DNA of 10,689 bases from NCBI GenBank assembly GCA_025997715.1, contig BNUY01000111.1, positions 1 through 10,689 of the forward strand. The letters run 5' to 3'. Under the pieces are notes generated by a model. The model saw nothing but the letters and a program-made list of their open reading frames with translations, ran no database searches and was not told the origin of the DNA. Positions 6,961 to 10,689 of the stretch are shown one piece after another. The DNA comes from Spirochaetia bacterium (GTDB lineage Bacteria; Spirochaetota; Spirochaetia; Treponematales; Breznakiellaceae). Positions within the stretch are counted from its first letter, which is position 1. The number at the start of each line of letters is the position of its first letter. A program made the translations under genes and the position numbers.

Positions 6961-7131
6961 AAAAAGAAAACCGGTATAGTACCACACGTCTATTCGGGGT
7001 AGCAATCCTTCGAACTGCTCCCCATGAAGCGATGCGGCGGCCGGCTGCTATTCGTTAGTACGAGGTCAACATACGGATTTCCCTCTGTTGCCCCAGTGAA
7101 AGGAACAGCCGGCTGTCGTTCTTTTCGAACC
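6961..7131 (-). ncRNA. Candidate IS110 bridge RNA in the transposase leader
   Basis: A transcript starting about 7 nt after the TATAAT (near 7131) and ending in the T-rich TTTTCTTTTT (6970-6961) would be about 170 nt, similar to the roughly 177-nt IS621 bridge RNA. It contains several stems: CAACA/TGTTG (7090-7086 with 7071-7067), TCGT/ACGA (7062-7059 with 7054-7051), and a GGGGAGCA stem with TGCTACCCC (7023-6996). Just after that hairpin comes ATAGACGTG (6993-6985), identical to the element's 3' end, and then TATACCGG (6978-6971), the reverse complement of CCGGTATA at the element's 5' end. This is the left-guide/right-guide relation expected of a donor-binding loop. The target-binding guides are not resolved. 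Exact RNA ends are inferred. Confidence 0.6.
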
Positions 7132-7137
7132 ACTGCT

Positions 7138-7166
7138 ATTATACCGGCTTTCGCACCGCTTGTCTT
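7138..7166 (-). promoter_or_regulatory. Promoter for bridge RNA/transposase in the inserted copy
   Basis: On the minus strand AAGACA (7166-7161; four of six -35 bases) and TATAAT (7143-7138; perfect -10) are separated by exactly 17 nt. With the proposed element end at 7148, the -10 belongs to the element and this -35 to the flank, so expression of the inserted copy would depend on flanking DNA. Confidence 0.6.
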
Positions 7167-7235
7167 ATCATAGCTTCGTTATGCGAAATAAAAACCTGAA
7201 TTTTTTTGAATAATATAGAATTTTGAAAATACTTA

Positions 7236-7264
7236 TTGACAAAATATAAATTTCAAAATATTAT
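7236..7264 (+). promoter_or_regulatory. Strong sigma-70-type promoter of the propeller lipoprotein gene
   Basis: TTGACA (7236-7241) is a perfect -35, followed after 17 nt by TATTAT (7259-7264), in very AT-rich DNA. Transcription from about 7271 would give a leader of about 27 nt containing AGGAGG (7287-7292), which is 5 nt before the ATG. Confidence 0.75.
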
Positions 7265-7297
7265 TATAAAAATCGATTATTAGCATAGGAGGCTAAA

Positions 7298-8449
7298 ATG
7301 AAGAAGAATGGTTTGCTTGTTGGAATGCTTGGTATGGGGCTGATATTTGGAATGATGGTTGTTGGTTGTGATACTGGAACTGGCGGTAGCGGCGGTAATT
7401 CGATGTCATGGCGTCAAGCACCCGGCAGTTTGTTAACGAATGATGCTCCGCTACCGCCGACTAGTGATAACCCTTTGCCTATGGCATATGGCGTCAATAA
7501 ATTTGTGGTAGGTGAAAATGACAATATTATTTATTCGTCAGATGGTCTAACCTGGACAACTATAGAAAAGCCTTTTCAAGGTATAGATTATGACTACAAC
7601 ACTTATGGGATTCGATATATTCTTTTTTGCAACAATAAATTTGTAGCAATTATTTATACCTATCCTTCTGAAAAACATCTAATAGCATTTTCAAATGACG
7701 GCATCAGTTGGACGAATCCAACTGAAATAAATCCCTTGGGTGATAGTACTGACATTACTACCTTCATTTATGGCGGCGGTAAATTTATTGCTGGAGGTCA
7801 TCGATCACCGTATCGGGAAGCGGCAAAAATAGGATATTCGATTGATGGTATTACATGGATCGCCGCAGATACATCAAATCTTCATTTTGATATTTCTTGT
7901 ATGGAATACGGCAACAATAAATATATTGTGGGCGCACGAGGATATTATGGGGAGCAGTCCGGGCTGGCGTATTCATCTGATGGCATTACATGGATACCAG
8001 TAAATGATGTTCCATTTGGATATACAGCAGGAGGCGATGCTTCTCTTGACCCCGGTGGCTTTAAGTATATTTATTATGGGGGTGATAAATTTATTGCGGC
8101 TTCCCAATATCGTGGAGAAATGGCATACTCTGTTGATGGCGTTAACTGGACAGTAATTCAAAGTCCATTTCAAGATTGGGTAATACACTGGGATACTTCT
8201 CTACACATCAAGATATCTGGTATAACGTATGGTAACGGAAAATTTGTCGTTGGAGGTTACAGCACCCTTGGTGCAGGCAAGATAATTGTATCATCAACTG
8301 ACGGAATTTCATGGGATATCACCTATGATGGTGACTATCATTCAAGCGGACCCATATATTATTTCGGCTCGATAACTGGTGTCTTTTTTGGCGGTGGAAG
8401 ATTTATTGCTTATGATCACTATGGCGATGTAATATATTCAGATGATTAA
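7298..8449 (+). CDS. Lipoprotein with sialidase/BNR-like repeats, probable seven-bladed beta-propeller
   Basis: The 383-residue protein has a lipoprotein signal (MKKNGLLVGMLGMGLIFGMM then VVGC, Cys24) and a Gly/Ser linker (DTGTGGSGGN). The body is built from repeats of about 45-50 residues with a GNNKFVVGG-type strand followed by YSSDGITW. Six complete copies are seen: YSSDGLTWT, FSNDGISWT, YSIDGITWI, YSSDGITWI, YSVDGVNWT and STDGISWD. A seventh is split, with the C-terminus ending VIYSDD and the N-terminus beginning MSWRQAP; together these would complete one motif, as in the Velcro closure of propellers. No catalytic Asp-box sialidase residues can be assigned, so it is more likely a surface adhesin or binding protein. 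It is clearly more AT-rich than the genes to its left, which suggests acquisition. It has its own strong promoter and ribosome-binding site. Confidence 0.8.
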   Translation: MKKNGLLVGMLGMGLIFGMMVVGCDTGTGGSGGNSMSWRQAPGSLLTNDAPLPPTSDNPLPMAYGVNKFVVGENDNIIYSSDGLTWTTIEKPFQGIDYDYNTYGIRYILFCNNKFVAIIYTYPSEKHLIAFSNDGISWTNPTEINPLGDSTDITTFIYGGGKFIAGGHRSPYREAAKIGYSIDGITWIAADTSNLHFDISCMEYGNNKYIVGARGYYGEQSGLAYSSDGITWIPVNDVPFGYTAGGDASLDPGGFKYIYYGGDKFIAASQYRGEMAYSVDGVNWTVIQSPFQDWVIHWDTSLHIKISGITYGNGKFVVGGYSTLGAGKIIVSSTDGISWDITYDGDYHSSGPIYYFGSITGVFFGGGRFIAYDHYGDVIYSDD

Positions 8450-8489
8450 CAAAATAGTTCGTAGCAGGTTTTTACATCGTATAACATAC

Positions 8490-8637
8490 GGTTTGCGGTT
8501 CGGGGCTAAAGCCCCTCCGGGTTCCGTTCGCCTAGGTCAGTCGCTACGCTCCTTTCCACGGCTCACTCCACCCACATTTTGGCGGCCCTGGTCTTGCTTC
8601 GCAAGCCCTTATTCGGGCCGCCAAAACGTCGCAAACC
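8490..8637. repeat. Nested palindromic, MITE-like intergenic repeat
   Basis: Outer arms GGTTTGCG (8490-8497) and CGCAAACC (8630-8637) enclose two further palindromes. One is GGGGCT/AGCCCC (8502-8515). The other is a 12-bp inverted repeat, TTTTGGCGGCCC (8577-8588) with GGGCCGCCAAAA (8615-8626), holding an inner CTTGC/GCAAG hairpin (8593-8605). Short ATCGT/ACGAT arms lie just outside. It is GC-rich in an AT-rich setting and carries no convincing gene. A non-autonomous mobile repeat is the most likely explanation. Confidence 0.6.
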
Positions 8638-8860
8638 TTTCACGATACGTGAAATAGAGACGCTTTCGACTGATTATTTTGATGAAGTATTTGATTTTAT
8701 CAGATATTTGAAGGCAAAACCTGCTGTTTCGGCAGGACTTGATACAAGGGTACGTCCGGAAAAAACCCCTGCCAAAAAAAACATCGAATGGCTAAAACAT
8801 CCATGGAAAATGGATAGTTTTACGCCCTTAACACGGGATGAGATTTATGACAGAACATGA
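8579..8860 (+). CDS. VapB-type antitoxin (DUF2281-like), N-terminus altered
   Basis: The recognisable part begins at IREIETLSTDYFDEVFDFIR (from about 8645) and continues through a variable Lys/Pro linker to WKMDSFTPLTRDEIYDRT, a layout common in small antitoxins paired with PIN toxins: a helical N-terminal segment and a C-terminal toxin-binding tail. There is no ATG. The only in-frame starts are TTG codons (8579 and 8594), and the first 20 or so residues (Arg/Lys/Pro-rich) come from the palindromic repeat, so the original N-terminus seems to have been replaced. No ribosome-binding site is convincing. It overlaps the PIN toxin start by about 14 nt, the usual antitoxin-first arrangement. It may be inactive. 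The antitoxin call rests mainly on its downstream neighbour. Confidence 0.6.
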   Translation: MAALVLLRKPLFGPPKRRKPFTIREIETLSTDYFDEVFDFIRYLKAKPAVSAGLDTRVRPEKTPAKKNIEWLKHPWKMDSFTPLTRDEIYDRT

Positions 8861-9265
8861 GTTTTTTGACTCTAATATAATTTTGTACGCTCAAATTGAT
8901 GATTCCTCACTCAAACACAAGCAAGCGGTTGATTTGCTCACTGATAGAATTATAAATGGCGATACATTTGTAAGCGTTCAAGTACTCAATGAAAGAAACT
9001 ATCGGAAGCTAAAGATATTGTCAGTCAATTACTGGAATCATTCACCATATTTCCTTTGACGGTAGAACTGACAATGGATGCTTTTCGTATATCAAACCGC
9101 TATCAATTTTCGTTTTGGGACAGTCTTATTGTAGCTTCAGCTTTAGAAGCACAATGCACGGTGTTATATACTGAAGATTTGCAGGACGGACAGATTATTG
9201 AAGATGTGCTGGAAGTAAAAAATCCTTTTATCAGGTACAGTAGTAAAATAGACCCGGCGTCGTAA
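8847..9265 (+). pseudogene. PIN-domain VapC-type toxin, frameshifted
   Basis: Two frames together make a PIN ribonuclease. The first (from the ATG at 8847) reads MTEHEFFDSNIILYAQIDD and ends its homology at VSVQVLNE. The second resumes at KLSEAKDIVSQLLESF (about 8996) and continues ...FSFWDSLIVASALEAQCTV, LYTEDLQDGQ, to NPFIRYSSK and a TAA at 9263-9265. The four PIN acidic positions are all present across the join: D8, the E of LNE, the D of FWDS, and the D of TEDL. The frame changes by -1/+2 near 8993. Relatives usually carry an NEF-V-N-type segment and several more residues here, so a small deletion is likely. As it stands the first frame stops at 9059, so no active toxin is made unless the ribosome shifts frame. 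VapC toxins cleave tRNA or rRNA. Confidence 0.8.
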
Positions 9266-9303
9266 TAAGCGGCAACAAAAGTATCAGACCGTACGTTTAT
9301 CCG

Positions 9304-9334
9304 GCTCGGTTTAGTAATAGACCGGGCTTTTTTT
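9304..9334 (+). terminator. Rho-independent terminator after the VapBC remnant
   Basis: Stem GCTCGGT (9304-9310) pairs with ACCGGGC (9321-9327), with one G-T wobble and a 10-nt loop, followed at once by seven T (9328-9334). It lies 39 nt after the toxin stop. Confidence 0.8.
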
Positions 9335-9375
9335 ACGCCGGAGAAGAAAAAGGCGCCTGGTATGTCCAAGAGCCC

Positions 9376-9444
9376 GCTCCCACGAGGGAGCCCTTTCGGG
9401 AGCGTATGCGGACTTTAGACCCTTTCGGGGGGGCCGCAGAGTCC
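9376..9444. repeat. Cluster of small inverted repeats in a 249-nt gene-free stretch
   Basis: Between 9266 and 9514 there is no convincing gene. Besides the terminator, it holds GCTCCC/GGGAGC (9376-9391, 4-nt loop), a further GGGAGC that could pair with the same left arm, and GGACT/AGTCC (9410-9444) enclosing CCCTTTCGGG. The decamer CCCTTTCGGG occurs twice (9391-9400 and 9420-9429). These may be remnants of palindromic repeats like the one at 8490. Confidence 0.4.
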
Positions 9445-9479
9445 GGGAAGGAAAGGTGCATTCACGTATCCCTCACTCC

Positions 9480-9508
9480 TTGTATCAAGCCGCTATCTCC
9501 CCTATACT
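9480..9508 (+). promoter_or_regulatory. Promoter of the second toxin-antitoxin pair, possibly leaderless
   Basis: TTGTAT (9480-9485) and TATACT (9503-9508) are separated by 17 nt. A start 7 nt after the -10 is exactly the A of the toxin ATG (9515), and no Shine-Dalgarno precedes that ATG. Confidence 0.55.
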
Positions 9509-9514
9509 TGCTCT

Positions 9515-9766
9515 ATGGACGAGAGCATCAAGTTCGTTTCCTCGGCCTTCCGGCATACCATCAGCGAGGAAGACATCCGCTGGGTCATGAAATATCCCCT
9601 CTACGAGGACCTTATGGAAGGGTACCTGAACAAATATCTTGTCTTGGGGTATGATACCAAACGGCGGTTGCTTGAAATTATGTATAATCGCATCAGCGAA
9701 GATACGGTGAAGGTGTTTCACGCAATGAAGTGTACCACGCAATATCTCCCCTTTGTGGGATTTTAG
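9515..9766 (+). CDS. Putative type II toxin, BrnT/RelE-like small protein
   Basis: This 83-residue basic/aromatic protein opens MDESIKFVSSAFRHTISEED, continues with LNKYLVLGYDTKRRLLEIMY and ends NRISEDTVKVFHAMKC before a short tail. The pattern of a beta-hairpin with a 'GYDtkrrLLEI.Yn' strand followed by 'VFHAMKC' resembles small toxins whose gene precedes that of the antitoxin, as in BrnT-BrnA. I cannot name the family with certainty; DUF4258-like proteins are another option. The next gene starts 10 nt after its stop and looks like its antitoxin. It has no ribosome-binding site and its promoter places the start at or beside the ATG, so the mRNA may be leaderless. The short C-terminal YLPFVGF is unremarkable. 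Probably intact. Confidence 0.6.
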   Translation: MDESIKFVSSAFRHTISEEDIRWVMKYPLYEDLMEGYLNKYLVLGYDTKRRLLEIMYNRISEDTVKVFHAMKCTTQYLPFVGF

Positions 9767-9775
9767 GAGGAATGT

Positions 9776-10045
9776 ATGGCAGATACAGCTATGAATTTTT
9801 CGGACATGACCGACGAAGAATATTGGGCCCTGGATGACGAGGTAACCCGCAACCCGCCCAAACTTTCGGGCAAGCCCGGCGGATTCTGTACCGACCGGGC
9901 CCGATCACGCGAGGCTGCGGAGCGTACCATCATCCTCGACCAATTCTCCGCGGATTACCTTAAGGCTGCCGCCGAAGCGGAACACAAGACCCCCGCCCAG
10001 ATAGTCGGCGAACTGGTGCGCAAGGAACTGAAAGCCGCCGTCTGA
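9776..10045 (+). CDS. Putative antitoxin with BrnA/CopG-like C-terminal DNA-binding segment
   Basis: The 89-residue protein has an acidic N-terminal half (MADTAMNFSDMTDEEYWALD...) likely to wrap the toxin. Its C-terminal segment (AERTIILDQFSADYLKAAAE then HKTPAQIVGELVRKELKA) reads as one beta-strand plus two helices, like ribbon-helix-helix proteins. Antitoxins of this kind bind the toxin and autorepress the operon. AGGAGG, which overlaps the toxin stop codon, is 5 nt from the ATG, much stronger than anything before the toxin; this fits the need for excess antitoxin. Part of the linker (GKPGGFCTDRARSRE) is basic and probably disordered. No operator palindrome was found at the promoter. Confidence 0.65.
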   Translation: MADTAMNFSDMTDEEYWALDDEVTRNPPKLSGKPGGFCTDRARSREAAERTIILDQFSADYLKAAAEAEHKTPAQIVGELVRKELKAAV

Positions 10046-10079
10046 TAACGGCATGTTCCAAAAGCCCCCGCAAGTATCA

Positions 10080-10109
10080 CGACCCGCTATAAGGAAAGGG
10101 CGATTTTTT
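10080..10109 (+). terminator. Weak terminator candidate after the antitoxin gene
   Basis: CG-CCC (with a bulged A, 10080-10085) pairs with GGGCG (10098-10102), followed by A and six T (10104-10109). The short bulged stem makes this a modest candidate, but its place 35 nt after the stop codon is suitable. Confidence 0.35.
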
Positions 10110-10146
10110 CCCGAACCAGAGCGCCGATGGTTTGGGCGAGAGTTTT

Positions 10147-10289
10147 ATGGGCAGTTTCGGCAATTCCTGTGTGGGATGCATGGGAGGGGGGGCAATTTTT
10201 CTACTAAAGACCCGGTCCATTTTGATGATGGCTTAAACCTAAGAGATAAAAGCACCTACGACCGGTTGTATTTGAAATATCAGCAATAG
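10147..10289 (+). pseudogene. Possible small Gly/Cys-rich gene interrupted at a seven-G run
   Basis: One frame from the ATG at 10147 reads MGSFGNSCVGCMGGG up to the G7 run (10186-10192). After the run the sensible sequence continues in another frame as NFSTKDPVHFDDGLNLRDKS then TYDRLYLKYQQ, ending at a TAG (10287-10289). Removing one G would join the two halves. The C-terminal half has normal-looking codons and composition. I do not recognise the family, and there is only a weak GAGAG upstream. The alternative, one long frame from 10053, starts in non-coding-looking sequence. Low confidence that a gene exists here at all. Confidence 0.3.
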
Positions 10290-10396
10290 CCGCTTCTTAA
10301 ACAGAGTTTACCGGCATTTCGCATAGGAATTAACCCCTAACTCCGCTATGATATACCCCGTCTATTAATCCCCCCTCTTCATTCAGGTCCGGTTTT

Positions 10397-10415
10397 GGCA
10401 ATTTTTGCCTTTTTT
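10397..10415 (+). terminator. Small hairpin with T-tract upstream of the second transposase
   Basis: GGCAA (10397-10401) and TTGCC (10405-10409) flank a 3-nt loop and are followed by six T. The stem is only 5 bp. It could terminate transcription entering from the left. The stretch 10290-10437 otherwise shows only an imperfect CATAG/CTATG inverted repeat near 10320-10350 and no gene. Confidence 0.4.
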
Positions 10416-10437
10416 AGCAGTTTTTTGGAAAAAACCC

Positions 10438-10466
10438 TTGCAGTTATTTCTCATTCGGGTTATTCT
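10438..10466 (+). promoter_or_regulatory. Promoter candidate of the second transposase
   Basis: TTGCAG (10438-10443) and TATTCT (10461-10466) are 17 nt apart, each four of six consensus bases. The expected start, about 10473, falls at the end of the left arm of the palindrome that follows. Confidence 0.45.
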
Positions 10467-10495
10467 ATAAACAACCTATATAGGGTGTTTATAGA
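10464..10495 (+). repeat. 32-nt near-perfect palindrome overlapping the -10 and ribosome-binding site
   Basis: TCTATAAACA (10464-10473) pairs with TGTTTATAGA (10486-10495), and between them CCTATATAGG is itself palindromic; only one position pair (A10474/G10485) does not match. The last base of the right arm is the first base of the AGGAGG ribosome-binding site (10495-10500). It could be an operator or an RNA hairpin that hides the ribosome-binding site in read-through transcripts. Confidence 0.7.
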
Positions 10496-10507
10496 GGAGG
10501 TTTTTAT

Positions 10508-10689
10508 TTGAGTCTGCCAAACTGGGTTTTGCCCTTCAAAGAGCCGCACACCGAAATAAAGTTTCTGAACGGCCGTTATTACAAATACTCGGTCAGGTAC
10601 CAATACGTGCCGGAGCGGAAACGTACCATAAAAATTACCGGCAACCTTCTGGGAAAAATAACCGAAAAAGACGGATTTATCCCTTCGGA
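10508..10689 (+). CDS. Transposase, N-terminal part (IS4/IS1634-like), runs off the window
   Basis: The frame from the TTG at 10508 is open to the window end (60 codons). AGGAGG lies 7 nt upstream, which decides this non-ATG start. The sequence begins MSLPNWVLPFKEPHTEIKFL, then NGRYYKYSVRYQYVPERKRT, then IKITGNLLGKITEKDGFIPS. A start with 'LP.WVL..KE...EI....G.YY.Y', followed by 'PE.KRT.KITG..LG.ITE.DGFI.S', is typical of the N-terminus of DDE-type transposases annotated as IS4-like or IS1634-like in spirochaetes, cyanobacteria and archaea. The catalytic DDE region is beyond the window, so intactness cannot be judged. The left end of the IS should lie within 10290-10463 but no terminal repeat can be identified without the other end. 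Confidence 0.7.
   Translation, partial: MSLPNWVLPFKEPHTEIKFLNGRYYKYSVRYQYVPERKRTIKITGNLLGKITEKDGFIPS

Larger units (their letters stand above)
5796..7148 (-). mobile_element. IS110-family insertion sequence, about 1.35 kb, ends inferred
   Basis: The element carries one transposase gene with a long non-coding 5' leader (about 215 nt) and a very short 3' tail (about 17 nt), the layout of the IS110 rather than the IS1111 group. No terminal inverted repeats are seen, as usual for the family. Ends are inferred from the bridge-RNA candidate. Reading leftward, the 3' element end carries ATAGACGTG before GC (5805-5796), and the 5' end carries GC followed by CGGTATAAT (7148-7138). Both flanking segments are represented in the RNA leader. 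GC would be the core dinucleotide shared by both ends. The element separates a GC-rich lipoprotein gene from AT-rich accessory DNA. Element presence is secure; the exact ends are a hypothesis to be tested against an empty site. Confidence 0.65.

Noticed and set aside
5797..6993. 9-nt direct repeat CACGTCTAT (5797-5805 and 6985-6993) as a target-site duplication of the IS
   Set aside because: The second copy is inside the transposase leader, only 53 nt from the ATG, leaving no room for the guide RNA; IS110 elements normally make no duplication. A guide/end relation explains it better.
9406..9654. Plus-strand frame over the inverted-repeat cluster and toxin gene
   Set aside because: It runs through hairpins and then overlaps the toxin gene in a different frame; no start signal or family pattern.
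10053..10289. Single 78-residue gene from 10053
   Set aside because: The first half is Arg/Phe/Pro-rich and runs through a terminator-like hairpin, with no ribosome-binding site; only the part after the G7 run looks coding.
1..10689. CRISPR array, tRNA or rRNA genes, riboswitch
   Set aside because: No regularly spaced repeats, no cloverleaf-like sequence with TTCGANNC in context, and no ribosomal RNA motifs were seen by eye.

Overview
The window looks like chromosomal DNA of a spirochaete, most likely a Treponema of the termite-gut or oral type. The reasons are a short alanyl-tRNA synthetase that ends after the editing domain, the order alaS - SurA-like isomerase - nusB (from memory similar to T. 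pallidum), several lipoproteins with short lipoboxes, and IS-rich, palindrome-rich intergenic DNA. The assignment is inferred from protein character, not from a database search.

Layout. Positions 1-393 (+) hold the end of a TPR protein. Positions 401-4454 (-) are a compact GC-rich operon read leftward: alaS, a SurA/PpiC-like secreted isomerase, nusB, a small membrane protein whose ATG overlaps the nusB stop, and then the C-terminal half of an AraC-type DNA-binding domain in another frame. This last pair looks like one broken gene. A divergent lipoprotein gene (4510-5736, +) ends inside a perfect 16-bp hairpin.

Positions 5796-7148 are an IS110-family element read leftward. Its DEDD transposase is preceded by a structured leader that fits a bridge RNA. 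Near the RNA's 3' end are two short stretches that correspond to the two ends of the element itself, as expected for a donor-binding loop. Joining the ends around a GC dinucleotide places a near-consensus -35 next to a perfect -10, the known circular-junction promoter arrangement of this family.

From about 7190 the DNA becomes AT-rich. A strong promoter drives a lipoprotein of YSSDGITW-type repeats, probably a seven-bladed beta-propeller. After it come a palindromic, MITE-like repeat and a decaying VapBC-type toxin-antitoxin pair: the antitoxin start lies in the repeat and the PIN toxin is frameshifted. A terminator and more inverted repeats follow, then a second, apparently intact toxin-antitoxin pair (toxin first, possibly leaderless), a doubtful small broken gene, and the start of a second transposase. 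The transposase is preceded by a 32-nt palindrome that overlaps its -10 and Shine-Dalgarno.

The left 5.7 kb is therefore core housekeeping DNA; the right 4.9 kb is accessory, mobile and partly decaying. No tRNA, rRNA or CRISPR array was seen.
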